This document shows, piece after piece, positions 1 through 9,177 of a DNA stretch of 64,000 nt. This stretch comes from an uncultured Eubacteriales bacterium (GTDB lineage Bacteria > Bacillota > Clostridia > Oscillospirales > Oscillospiraceae): contig CAJKDY010000006.1 of the NCBI GenBank assembly GCA_905198835.1, positions 1 through 64,000 of the forward strand, given 5' to 3'. Positions within the stretch are counted from its first letter, which is position 1; each line of letters starts with the position of its first letter. A program made the position numbers and the translations under genes. Below the pieces are notes generated by a model that worked only from the letters and a program-made list of their open reading frames with translations, did not search any database and was not told the DNA's origin.

Positions 1-274
<274 letters not shown>

Positions 275-549
275 TCGTCAGAACAGCTACGCTTCGTTTC
301 GTTTCCCCCTGTCGGGGAAAACTGCACATTCGCTGAGCTGTTCTTCCTCTCCAACTTGAACCCACTTCGTTGGGCTTCAAGTTGGTAAGAAAGGGCAAGG
401 GCGAAGGGAAAAAGGACGAAGATAAGCGGTTCTGGCTGATAGGTTTACAGTCAACAAAGAGTAATGCAGGCAAGACTTGCAAGCATAGACGGATGACTTC
501 ATTGTTCAGTTTTGAGGGTGCAGCAAAGCGTGGCAACCCCGCCAGGAAT
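275..549 (+). other. 23S to tRNA transcribed spacer with two hairpins
   Basis: No gene is visible here. The spacer holds one hairpin with outer arms GAACAGCT (281-288) and AGCTGTTC (336-343), enclosing a smaller TTTCCCC/GGGGAAA stem at 302-320. A second hairpin has arms CCAACTTGAA (351-360) and TTCAAGTTGG (376-385). Neither is followed by a U-tract, so they look like rRNA processing structures rather than terminators. TTGTTCAGTTTTGAGGGTGC near 502-521 resembles leader sequence commonly found in rRNA spacers of Firmicutes. Confidence 0.6.
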
Positions 550-624
550 GGCCCGTTGGTCAAGCGGCTAAGACGACGGCCTCTCACGCCGTAAACGTGG
601 GTTCGATTCCCGCACGGGTCACCA
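550..624 (+). tRNA. tRNA-Glu (anticodon CUC)
   Basis: Full cloverleaf. The acceptor GGCCCGT pairs with ACGGGTC (one G-U pair), the anticodon stem ACGGC/GCCGT encloses loop CTCTCAC, and the T stem is GTGGG/CCCGC. The anticodon CTC is at 583-585. The CCA end is encoded (622-624). Confidence 0.95.
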
Positions 625-627
625 AAT

Positions 628-703
628 GCGCCTTTAGCTCAGTTGGTAGAGCAACTGACTCTTAATCAGTGGGTCCCCGGTTCGAGTCCGTGAAGGCGCA
701 CCA
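628..703 (+). tRNA. tRNA-Lys (anticodon CUU)
   Basis: The acceptor GCGCCTT (628-634) pairs with AAGGCGC (693-699). The D arm is GCTC...GAGC. The anticodon stem ACTGA/TCAGT surrounds loop CTCTTAA with anticodon CTT at 661-663, and CCA is encoded. The T stem CCCGG (676-680) against CCGTG (688-692) has a C-U mismatch at its second pair. It lies only 3 nt after tRNA-Glu. Confidence 0.95.
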
Positions 704-799
704 GTCCCCATGGGGCGCGGGTCCGCGCCCTGTGGGGAGCCTCTTCTTTGAAAATTTCATCTTGATTTTAACCGAGAAATCGGTTAAGATATATGCAGT

Positions 800-915
800 T
801 GGTGTTGATTGCGGTGAGGGTCCACCTGTTCCCATCCCGAACACAGAAGTTAAGCTCACCTGCGCCGAAGATACTTGGCTGGAGACGGCCCGGGAAAATA
901 GGTAATGCCAACACA
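800..915 (+). rRNA. 5S ribosomal RNA
   Basis: Recognised by the conserved core CCCATCCCGAACACAGAAGT (831-850) and by terminal pairing of GTGTTG near 802 with CAACAC at 909-914. Ends are approximate. It follows the two tRNAs and is the last gene of the rRNA operon. Confidence 0.93.
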
Positions 916-919
916 AAAC

Positions 920-958
920 GCGGACCTCTTGCGAGAGCAAGGGGTCCGCTGTTTTTTT
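920..958 (+). terminator. rRNA operon intrinsic terminator
   Basis: The inverted repeat GCGGACC...GGTCCGC with an inner CTTGC/GCAAG stem is followed by a run of seven T (952-958). Confidence 0.92.
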
Positions 959-1030
959 AGACAAATACGGGATCATTGTGGAGATACCAAAGAAATTTTC
1001 AGAGTTGAATAACAAATTCCAGGAGTTGCC

Positions 1031-1059
1031 TTGACACCGATAGCCGGCTTTGCTAAAAT
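1031..1059 (+). promoter_or_regulatory. Sigma-A promoter of the SLH surface protein
   Basis: TTGACA (1031-1036), a 17-nt spacer and TAAAAT (1054-1059) preceded by TGC, an extended -10. The RBS AAGGAG is at 1120-1125, so the leader is about 70 nt. Confidence 0.85.
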
Positions 1060-1135
1060 CACGCTGTGTTGATTTGTGGCTTCTGATCACGTTCATAGAG
1101 CCACTGAAAATTTTTGATGAAGGAGATTGGTGTAG

Positions 1136-4100
1136 ATGAGATCTCGTACGTCGAAATTATTGAGTGCCCTTTGCGTTTTCGCGATGCTGCTCAGCATCGT
1201 GCCAATGCCCCCGGCATTGGCAGCTGATGAGACCTTGAGCTACACCGCCAGTTTTGACGGTGGAACGCTGCCCACAGGCACGATCTATACCTTTAGCAGC
1301 GGATGTAAGTTCGGAACATACAAGGCAGGCAGCGAGGTCGCCGTGACGATCCCCGGTACTGCAGGAGAAGCGCCCACAACGCTGAGCTTTTCCAGCGGCC
1401 TGAAGATGCAGTCAGGCACCCTGATCACCTTTACCGCACCCAGCGACGGCACCCTGACCCTCTACTGCAACAGTGGTTCCAAGGGCTATACCATGACGGC
1501 CACCCCCACGGTAAACGGCGCGGTGGGCACGGCGGAGACGCTGACGGTGGCTCAGGACAGTGATAATAATTACACCGCCAGCTTTAAGACGGTGGAAGAC
1601 GTAGCTTATGAGATCGCCAAGCTCAAAAGCGAGTCTCAGGTGGTCTATATCGTCTGGACTCCCGACGCGCCGCCCACCAAGGCCGGGGTCTTGACCAAGG
1701 CCATCGCAGCCGCCACGGCCACCGCGACCCAGTGGGCCGCCAAGGTGGACACCGACGGCAGCAATACCCTCAACACCGAAAAGTGGGTCACTCAGGCCGC
1801 TCTGGACACCTATCATACCGCCATCACCGAGGCCCAGAACGCTCTGGCCGCCGCTGGCGAGAACGTGGACGACGCCAGCCTGGACACGGCCAAGGCCGCT
1901 TTGGACGCCGCCACCGCCAACTTTGTGGCCGCCCAGAAGACGGGCACCAAGGAGCCGGTGGCCGGCGCGCTGACTTACTCCCTCACCGCTACCCAAAAGA
2001 GCTTCCAGCCCATGGGTGATAAGGACCTGATCCCCAAGGGTCCGGTGTTCCTGTCCCCTTACTTCACCGCCAACTGGGACGACGACGGCAGCAACGAGGG
2101 CCTACAGTACCGGGATCCCAAGGCTAGCATCGGCGCCTGCGCCCTAGAGGTGGGCAAGGCCTCCGGCAAGAACGGTCTGGAGTTCACCGTGGAGAGCACC
2201 GCCACGGTGGTCATCACCTTCTGCTCCACCGACGCGGAGAATGTGTCCGTTATCGGCCTACTGGACACCCAGAGCAAAGACCTTGTGCCGTATTCCAGCT
2301 TTACAGGCCCGGCTGTGGACGCCAGCGAGACGGCGGCGGTCACGGCTGGGACCATTCTGAAGTGTGGCAACGGTAAGACCGGCACCTCGGGCACCGGCAC
2401 GACCTCTCATACTGTGACCTATACGGACTTGAGCGCGGGCACCTACCGCATCTGTTCCCCCGCGATGCCGCCGGTGGCCGCGGAGACCCCGGGCCGGGAG
2501 AATTACGCCAACCGGGGCGTTCGCCTCCGGGAGGTAACAGTGACCGAGGCCAGCGCGCTGGCCAAGGCCGATCTGCAGAGCGTCGCGCCCAAAAGCGTAA
2601 AGATCGAGACCTATCCCGCCAAAGCCTCTCTCCGGCTGGCCGTGGGCGAGGCCATGAACCTGACCATGGTGCTGGGGGGCGCCGGAGCCGGCGAGACCTA
2701 CGGCGACCGCAGCGGCTCTGTTTGGGCCAGCAGCAGCGCGGACGTGGCCACGGTGAAGGCCCCGGAGCACAAGAAGATCGACGGTGCGCCGGCGGCCAGC
2801 GTTACCGCCGTGGCCCCGGGCAAGACCACCATCAGCGTGGTCATCGGCGGGGTGACCCATGCGGTCGAGGTGGAGGTCTACGAGGTCACCGCAGTGGACG
2901 TCACCTGCGCCCACGGCTTTGCCCACCATGAGTTGGACCTCCGGGGGGATACCGAAACCGTCCAGATGAACGCCGCCGTGACTCCCGCCAACGCCAAGGA
3001 GACGGGGGTGGAGTGGTCCATCGCCCCGACGGATCCGGGGATCTCCATCGATGCCAATGGATTGGTGACGGTGCTTCCTACCGTTACCAATCAGGAGTAC
3101 ACCATCACCGCTAAGAGCAAGGAGGCCAACTCCACGGTGGAGGGCATCGCCACGCTGAAGGTGTGCAAGCCGGTGATCAAGAGCTTCCAGTTTGAGGGCG
3201 GCGCTACCGCCAAGACCATCAAGATGGGTCAGACCCTGGACCTGGCCGTTTTGACCGAGTGGTTCAAGGCCACAGACGGCCCCTACTACATCGCCCCCGC
3301 CGAGGGCACTGCCTCCGCTGTGAACTGGCAGGTCAGCGACGAAACCGTGGCCACTCTGGACTCCGGCACGGACAAGACCGACGGCAAGGCCGTTGTGACC
3401 CCCAAGAAGGTGGGCGAGGTCACCATCACCGCCACCAGCGCCCGGGACAACACCAAGACGGCCCAGCTGAAGCTGACGGTGGGTAAGGGCGACGTCAATT
3501 TGGCCATTCAGGCCCGGAACAACGAGGTCACCGCCGCGGGCAACACCATCGAGCTGCTGGTCTCCGGTATGCCGGAGGGGGTGGACCCGGTGGTGACCAT
3601 TGAGCGGAAAGGGACCACTGGAACGCCGGGCGGAGACCCTGCGGTCACTAAGCAGGATTCCACCGCCGACGGCAAAGCCTGGAACTATCAGGCTACCCTG
3701 CCCGCTAACAGCCACACCACGGAAGACCTGGTGTATACCGTCACCGCCAGCTTTGCCGGAGACGACAACTGGAACGCCGCCACGGCTGTCACCGTGGAGC
3801 TGACCGTGCGCAATACCGGCGCGAAGATCATCCGTATCACCGCCTATCCCAACGGCGGCAACGGCGTGACCATCACCTCCGGCGGGACTCTGGATATGGC
3901 CGTGCAGGCTGAGATGCGGGAGACAAACCCCGATGGCTCTCTGGGCCAGGTCGTCGAAGGCGATGACGGCGTGTTGACCTACACCTGGGCCAGGGCTGAC
4001 GGCAAAACGCTGACCGGCACCAGCAGCGGCAACAGCTACCAGCAGACCGGCGCTCTGGTGGCGGACAGCGGGGTCTATACCTGCACCATCTCCGCCGCCA

Positions 4101-6358
4101 ATGTCGCCGGCGTCCACGAAGCCGTGGCCAACATCACCGTCCGGGTGAACAAGAAGACCACCGACGCCCCCGCCGGCATCCAGCTGGAGACCCTTGGCCG
4201 CGTGCTGAGTAAGCTGAACGAGGCCCTGGCCGCCCATCCCGACGGCTCCGCCGCCAAGCTACAGTACAGCTTGGACAACGAGCGGACCTGGACGGACATT
4301 ACCGTTGAGGCCGACGGCACATATGCCATCCCGGAGCAGGAAAACCCCTCGGCAGTCAACGGTCTGGACATCCGTTTTGCCGAGACTGCCGAGACTGAGG
4401 CGTCTCCAGTGGCACATACGACGCTGACCCGGGCCACCCCGCCCGCCCTGGAGGGCGCCGACCAGAAGATCGTCATCACCAGCTATAACCCTCTGTTCAA
4501 GGATCTCTACCAGATCAGCACTGACGACGGCGCCAGTTGGAGCGATGTGGCCGTAACGGTGGTGGGGACCACCGCCGAGATCACCGGGCTGACCAACGGC
4601 ACCAAGTACAGTGTGAAGGTGAAGTACGGCGGCCATGTGCTGGGCTCCCTGGAGCACAGAGACGCCACGCCCAAGGCCAATAAGACCGCTCTGGCCGCCG
4701 CCATCGCGGCCGCCGACGCCGACTATAACACGGAGATCCGCGTCAGCCCGGATGGCAGGGACGTGCTGCCCACCATCTGGTGGGTCACCGCCGAGGAGCG
4801 GGATGCGTTGCATACGGCCATCGGCACTGCCCAGGCCGTGTATGACAAGGTGGACGCCACCCAGGATCAGGTAGACGCCGCTACCGCCGCGATCACAGCG
4901 GCGCAGAAGACCTATGACGACGCCAAAGAGTTGGGCCGGTATGTGGATAAGGAGCTTTTGAAGGAAGCCATCGACGCCGCCCAGGACGAGCACGACTCCC
5001 AGGACACCAAGGTCAGCGACGACGGCCTAGATGTACCGCCCGATGAGAAGTGGGTGGACCCCACCGAGAAAAAGGACCTGACCGACGCCATCGAAGAGGC
5101 CCAGAAGGTCTATGACGATCCTGACGCTACCGCGGATGAGGTGGAGCAGGCCATCAAGGACATCAACAAGGCCGTGGAGGACTTTGAAAACGCTAAGGAG
5201 CCGGGCAAAAAGCCCATTTTGTACAATGTGACCGCCGCTGCCACCGAAAACGGCACAGTGACCTTTACCGTGGATGGCGCCGCCGTTACCCAGGCCACCG
5301 CGGGGAAGACGGTCACGGTGGTGACCGTCCCGGCGGCGGGCTACAAGGTGGATACCATTACCGTCAAGGCCGCTGACAACAGCGATGTGACGGTGACGGA
5401 CAAGACCTTTACCATGCCCGCCCAGGATGTGACCGTGACCGTCACCTTCAAGCCCGGCGTGAACGCCGACGGCCTGAAGGAGTCCATCGAGAAGGCCAAG
5501 GACAAGGAGACGGGCGTGGAGACCAGCGCGGACGGCTCCGATATCGACAAGGACAAGACCTGGGTCACGCCCGAGGACAAGAAGAAGCTGGACGACGAGA
5601 TCGCCAAGGCGGAAGAAGTGCTGAAAAAGGCGCTGGAGGAGGATCCCGCCATCACCCAGGAGGACGTGGACCAGGCCAAGGAGACGCTGGACCAGGCCAT
5701 CGAGGACTTCCAGCCCAAGCCCGGCACCAAGACGCAGTCCACCGGTGGCGGCAGACGGCCCGGCGGTACTGTGGTGGACCCGAAACCCCAGGACGAAGAA
5801 GAGAAGAGGCACTATGTGGACCTGGACGACCACTGGGGCGAGGACGACGCCTACTTTGTCTCCGACCGGGACATCTTCAACGGCACCGATGAGACCCACT
5901 TCAGCCCCGATATGCCCATGAACCGGGCCATGATGGCCACCGTGATCTACCGCATGAACGGTAAGCCCAGCGTCACCGGCACGGTCACATTCCAGGATGT
6001 GGATATGCACACCTGGTACACCGACGCCCTGGTGTGGGGCGCCAACGCTAAGACCGTGGTGCTCAAGGGGTACAGCGTCGAGGCCTTTGGCCCAGAGGAT
6101 CCCATCACCCGGGAGCAGCTGGCCGCCATGCTGTACCGTTATGCCGACCTGAAGGGCCTGGTGAAGGGCAAGGCCGCCCCTCTGACCTACGCAGATAGCG
6201 ACCAGGTCAGCGACTGGGCCTACGAGGCCATGGCCTGGATGACCGAGCAGGGGTTGTTCATCGGCCGCAATGGCAATGTGGTGGACCCCCTGGCCAACGC
6301 CACCCGGGCGGAGGTCGCTACTGTGCTGGCGCGGTTCGTGCGCTTCAGCGAGAAGTAA
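1136..6358 (+). CDS. SLH-domain multidomain surface protein (Ig-like and FIVAR repeats)
   Basis: A 1740-residue exported protein. Residues 1-29 form a signal peptide ending in ALA. Residues ~30-180 and ~270-470 are beta-rich domains resembling accessory domains of the pectate lyases at 16478 and 20317 (GLKM and S(G/T)T stretches; FTV...VVI(S/T)F, AGTY, NRG motifs). Ig-like (BIG2) repeats follow (~490-830) with further Ig/Fn3-like segments. FIVAR-type helical repeats lie at ~182-265, ~1180-1265, ~1268-1355 and ~1442-1520. After a Gly-rich linker, three SLH motifs (~1557-1735) should bind secondary wall polymer and hold the protein on the cell surface. No catalytic domain was recognised. Its place in front of six pectate lyases, and the shared domains, suggest a role in substrate binding or scaffolding; this is inference. 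The start is set by AAGGAG 10 nt upstream. Confidence 0.88.
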   Translation: MRSRTSKLLSALCVFAMLLSIVPMPPALAADETLSYTASFDGGTLPTGTIYTFSSGCKFGTYKAGSEVAVTIPGTAGEAPTTLSFSSGLKMQSGTLITFTAPSDGTLTLYCNSGSKGYTMTATPTVNGAVGTAETLTVAQDSDNNYTASFKTVEDVAYEIAKLKSESQVVYIVWTPDAPPTKAGVLTKAIAAATATATQWAAKVDTDGSNTLNTEKWVTQAALDTYHTAITEAQNALAAAGENVDDASLDTAKAALDAATANFVAAQKTGTKEPVAGALTYSLTATQKSFQPMGDKDLIPKGPVFLSPYFTANWDDDGSNEGLQYRDPKASIGACALEVGKASGKNGLEFTVESTATVVITFCSTDAENVSVIGLLDTQSKDLVPYSSFTGPAVDASETAAVTAGTILKCGNGKTGTSGTGTTSHTVTYTDLSAGTYRICSPAMPPVAAETPGRENYANRGVRLREVTVTEASALAKADLQSVAPKSVKIETYPAKASLRLAVGEAMNLTMVLGGAGAGETYGDRSGSVWASSSADVATVKAPEHKKIDGAPAASVTAVAPGKTTISVVIGGVTHAVEVEVYEVTAVDVTCAHGFAHHELDLRGDTETVQMNAAVTPANAKETGVEWSIAPTDPGISIDANGLVTVLPTVTNQEYTITAKSKEANSTVEGIATLKVCKPVIKSFQFEGGATAKTIKMGQTLDLAVLTEWFKATDGPYYIAPAEGTASAVNWQVSDETVATLDSGTDKTDGKAVVTPKKVGEVTITATSARDNTKTAQLKLTVGKGDVNLAIQARNNEVTAAGNTIELLVSGMPEGVDPVVTIERKGTTGTPGGDPAVTKQDSTADGKAWNYQATLPANSHTTEDLVYTVTASFAGDDNWNAATAVTVELTVRNTGAKIIRITAYPNGGNGVTITSGGTLDMAVQAEMRETNPDGSLGQVVEGDDGVLTYTWARADGKTLTGTSSGNSYQQTGALVADSGVYTCTISAANVAGVHEAVANITVRVNKKTTDAPAGIQLETLGRVLSKLNEALAAHPDGSAAKLQYSLDNERTWTDITVEADGTYAIPEQENPSAVNGLDIRFAETAETEASPVAHTTLTRATPPALEGADQKIVITSYNPLFKDLYQISTDDGASWSDVAVTVVGTTAEITGLTNGTKYSVKVKYGGHVLGSLEHRDATPKANKTALAAAIAAADADYNTEIRVSPDGRDVLPTIWWVTAEERDALHTAIGTAQAVYDKVDATQDQVDAATAAITAAQKTYDDAKELGRYVDKELLKEAIDAAQDEHDSQDTKVSDDGLDVPPDEKWVDPTEKKDLTDAIEEAQKVYDDPDATADEVEQAIKDINKAVEDFENAKEPGKKPILYNVTAAATENGTVTFTVDGAAVTQATAGKTVTVVTVPAAGYKVDTITVKAADNSDVTVTDKTFTMPAQDVTVTVTFKPGVNADGLKESIEKAKDKETGVETSADGSDIDKDKTWVTPEDKKKLDDEIAKAEEVLKKALEEDPAITQEDVDQAKETLDQAIEDFQPKPGTKTQSTGGGRRPGGTVVDPKPQDEEEKRHYVDLDDHWGEDDAYFVSDRDIFNGTDETHFSPDMPMNRAMMATVIYRMNGKPSVTGTVTFQDVDMHTWYTDALVWGANAKTVVLKGYSVEAFGPEDPITREQLAAMLYRYADLKGLVKGKAAPLTYADSDQVSDWAYEAMAWMTEQGLFIGRNGNVVDPLANATRAEVATVLARFVRFSEK

Positions 6359-6381
6359 ATCAAAAACGGACGCAAGGACAG

Positions 6382-6415
6382 ACGGGCCGGTGGATATCCA
6401 CCGGCCCGTTTTTTT
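6382..6415 (+). terminator. Intrinsic terminator after the SLH protein
   Basis: ACGGGCCGGTGGA pairs with its complement through a TATCC centre, followed by seven T. Confidence 0.92.
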
Positions 6416-6429
6416 GTGCGGAACCCCTA

Positions 6430-6458
6430 TTGACTATTTCTCCCGTCCTTGGTAACAT
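6430..6458 (+). promoter_or_regulatory. Sigma-A promoter of pectate lyase 1
   Basis: TTGACT (6430-6435), a 17-nt spacer, TAACAT (6453-6458) with TGG just upstream as an extended -10. Confidence 0.8.
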
Positions 6459-6489
6459 GAAATCAAATCTAAGTTGGGGGGAAGTTGGA

Positions 6490-9063
6490 ATGAAAAAGCT
6501 TGTGCGGCTGCTGTGCGCGCTGGCGCTGATGATCGGGATGCTCCCGGCGGCGATGGCGGCGGAGCCGACCCTGACTGCCGGCGGCTGGTTTGAGAGCTTA
6601 TACGCGCAGCTGAGCGGCGTTACTGACAGCCAGATCACCGCCGTGTCCTATTCCGGGGCGATGAGCGGTTCGCTCACTGGGGATGACCTGACCTATCTGG
6701 TCCGGGATGTGGACGGCCTGGTCCGGATCGACATTCCGGGCTTGAAGCCGGGGACATACAGCCTCCGTGTCACCGCCGCCGGCAAGGAATACACGGCCAC
6801 GGACATCCAGGTCAGGTCCTACGACCGCTCGGGCTATGCCCATTGGAACTACACCGACGGCGTAGGCGCGTACAAAGACGATGGCACCCTGAAGGCCAAC
6901 GCCAAGGTGCTCTATGTGACCGATGAGAATAAGGAGACCGTCACCGTTACCGCGAAGGATGGCACCACGGTCACCGGTATCGGTAATATCCTGAACTCGG
7001 GCGGCCGAGAGGGAAGCAGCAAGGGCGCGGCGAATACCAACGCGGATATCCTCCGCAAGCTGGCCAAGGATGGCACGCCTCTGGTGGTTCGCTTTGTAGG
7101 CAATGTGACCGCCCCCAAATACCTGACTGCTTATGACTCCGCGGACTACGGCGGGGCCAAAGAGGACTGCGGCTTCATGGCCCGGATGCAGGGCGGCAAG
7201 AACATTACCCTGGAGGGTATCGGCGCCGATACCACCGTCAACGGCTGGGGCTTCCACTTTATCTGCCAGAGCAGCGATTACAGCAAGGGCTATGGCAAGA
7301 GCTTTGAGGCCCGTAATATCACCTTCCGCAATGTGCCCGAGGACTGCCTGGGCATGGAGGGTACGGGCAATTCCATGGAGTCCCCTGTGGAGCGGTGCTG
7401 GGTCCATCACTGCGCCTTTTACGGCCCTAAGGGGCTGCCCGATCCCACCACGGAGGGGGATAAGAGCGAAGGCGACGGCGCCTGTGACTTCAAGAAGGGC
7501 CAGCACATGACAATGAGCTACTGCTACTTTGAAGGCTACCACAAGACCAATCTGGTGGGCTCGGACGACCCGGTACAGCAGTACAACATTACCTGGCACC
7601 ACAACTGGTGGAAGAACTGCCAGTCTCGGGGCCCTCTGGGCCGTCAGGCCAATATGCACATCTATAACTGCATCTATGACGGTCAGACCAGCTACTGTAT
7701 GAGTCTGCGGGCCAATCTGTTTGTCTTCTCCGAGTATAACAGCTTCCTCAACAAGAGCAACAACCCCGTGGTGGACGAGGGCTCGGGCGGCGTGTGCAAG
7801 AGCTACCACGATGATTTTTCCGGCAGCAAGGGCACCAATCACGCAAAGCGTGTCACCGACCGCGCGCAGACGTTCACCTCGGCCAACAAATATGCTAACT
7901 TCGACACCGACTCCAGCCTGAGCTATATCCCTGATGGAGACTACCTGCTGGACCAGAGCGTGGAGGAGGCTCGGGCCAACATCGAAGCCTACGCCGGGCC
8001 CATGAAGCCCGCCGACCAGATCGTGACCCCCGGCCACACCCACCAGTGGGGAGATTGGACCGAGACAAAGTCGGCCACCTGCACCGAGCCCGGCGTCAAG
8101 ACCCGTACCTGTTTGGCCCCCGACTGCCCTGTGGGAAGCCAGACCCAGGCGATCCCCGCCCTGGGCCATCACTATGTGAACAATATCTGTACCAGCTGCG
8201 GCGCAAAGTTGACCCAAAAGACCTACACCCTGACAGGAAACCAGGTCTTTGCCGACCTGGAGACGAACCCAGTGCAGGGCCTGACCCTGAACGGCGACAG
8301 CAAATACCCCGGCAGCTACGCCGCCTCCACCGCCACCAGCGGCAAGGGGGGGACGGAGGATTTCTTTACCCTGCTCTACGGAGCAAAGTCCCGGGTGGAC
8401 CCCAGCGAGAAGACCTTTGGCGATGCCTTCGCGGCTACCCACCGGGTCAACTTTGGCGGCGCGGTCAGCGTTACCGAAAACGCCATTCGGTTTAAAACCG
8501 AGGGCGCGGCCACGGTGAAGGTCTGGTGGGTAGGCGCGGTGGCCGCCAGCGAGATCACGGATACCAAGCAGCCCCGGCCCATGGTCATTCTGGACAGCGC
8601 GGGCAAGGAGATGGGCACGTCCAAGACCGTGTCTGACAATACAACGCCTAACATCGATACCTTCACCCTGACCGACCCGGGCACCTACTACCTGGGCGGC
8701 AAGGGCGGCAAGAACTTCATCTTCCGTGTGGACGTGACGGTGGGGAGTGCGGAGGAGCCCGGACCTGGACCGGAGCCCGATCCCGACGCGGTGGACAGCG
8801 GCACGATGACCAGTGACGACGATCGGAGCCTGGCGTGGAAGTACACCAAAGAGGACCAGGTGGTCCTTGCCGCTGACACGCTGACGGCGGACGAGCTGGT
8901 TTTGGTGGGCTGCTATGACGACCAGGGCGCGCTGACCGAAGTGGTGCTTCTCAGCCGGGAGCGGCTCACCGCTCAGGTAGAGGCGGGCGCCCACACCGTC
9001 AAGCTCTTCTGGCTGAATGACCGACAAAAGCCCCTGTGTGAAGCGGTGCGGGTGGAAAAGTAA
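6490..9063 (+). CDS. Secreted family-1 pectate lyase (copy 1)
   Basis: Predicted to cleave de-esterified pectin by beta-elimination outside the cell. The 857-residue protein has a signal peptide (1-23, AMA), an N-terminal Ig-like domain (~25-115), and a right-handed beta-helix of the PL1/Amb_all type. Family motifs are GDGACDFK (~330), EGYHKTNLVG with the conserved Lys, and RGPLGR (~379), the RxPxxR motif whose first Arg is the catalytic base in PL1 enzymes. Then come an H-H-W/W...CxxC repeat (~516-575), a beta-sandwich (~576-745, motifs VWWVG and YYLGGKGGKNF) and the shared C-terminal KLFWL domain (~769-857). ATG 6490 is chosen because it follows the promoter and a G-rich RBS and starts a proper signal peptide. 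Confidence 0.9.
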   Translation: MKKLVRLLCALALMIGMLPAAMAAEPTLTAGGWFESLYAQLSGVTDSQITAVSYSGAMSGSLTGDDLTYLVRDVDGLVRIDIPGLKPGTYSLRVTAAGKEYTATDIQVRSYDRSGYAHWNYTDGVGAYKDDGTLKANAKVLYVTDENKETVTVTAKDGTTVTGIGNILNSGGREGSSKGAANTNADILRKLAKDGTPLVVRFVGNVTAPKYLTAYDSADYGGAKEDCGFMARMQGGKNITLEGIGADTTVNGWGFHFICQSSDYSKGYGKSFEARNITFRNVPEDCLGMEGTGNSMESPVERCWVHHCAFYGPKGLPDPTTEGDKSEGDGACDFKKGQHMTMSYCYFEGYHKTNLVGSDDPVQQYNITWHHNWWKNCQSRGPLGRQANMHIYNCIYDGQTSYCMSLRANLFVFSEYNSFLNKSNNPVVDEGSGGVCKSYHDDFSGSKGTNHAKRVTDRAQTFTSANKYANFDTDSSLSYIPDGDYLLDQSVEEARANIEAYAGPMKPADQIVTPGHTHQWGDWTETKSATCTEPGVKTRTCLAPDCPVGSQTQAIPALGHHYVNNICTSCGAKLTQKTYTLTGNQVFADLETNPVQGLTLNGDSKYPGSYAASTATSGKGGTEDFFTLLYGAKSRVDPSEKTFGDAFAATHRVNFGGAVSVTENAIRFKTEGAATVKVWWVGAVAASEITDTKQPRPMVILDSAGKEMGTSKTVSDNTTPNIDTFTLTDPGTYYLGGKGGKNFIFRVDVTVGSAEEPGPGPEPDPDAVDSGTMTSDDDRSLAWKYTKEDQVVLAADTLTADELVLVGCYDDQGALTEVVLLSRERLTAQVEAGAHTVKLFWLNDRQKPLCEAVRVEK

Positions 9064-9076
9064 ACAACCCTTGCAG

Positions 9077-9103
9077 GGGCGGGCCATTTGGCCCGCCCTT
9101 TTT
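9077..9103 (+). terminator. Intrinsic terminator after pectate lyase 1
   Basis: GGGCGGGCC (9077-9085), loop ATTT, GGCCCGCCC (9090-9098), followed by five T. Confidence 0.92.
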
Positions 9104-9112
9104 AGGCACTGC

Positions 9113-9141
9113 TTGACTATTGGGGGCATTCTTGATAGCAT
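9113..9141 (+). promoter_or_regulatory. Sigma-A promoter of pectate lyase 2
   Basis: TTGACT (9113-9118), a 17-nt spacer, TAGCAT (9136-9141) preceded by TGA (extended -10). RBS GGGAAGG is at 9163-9169. Confidence 0.75.
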
Positions 9142-9177
9142 AAAGAGAAAAGAAAATTCCGAGGGAAGGTGTGCGTG

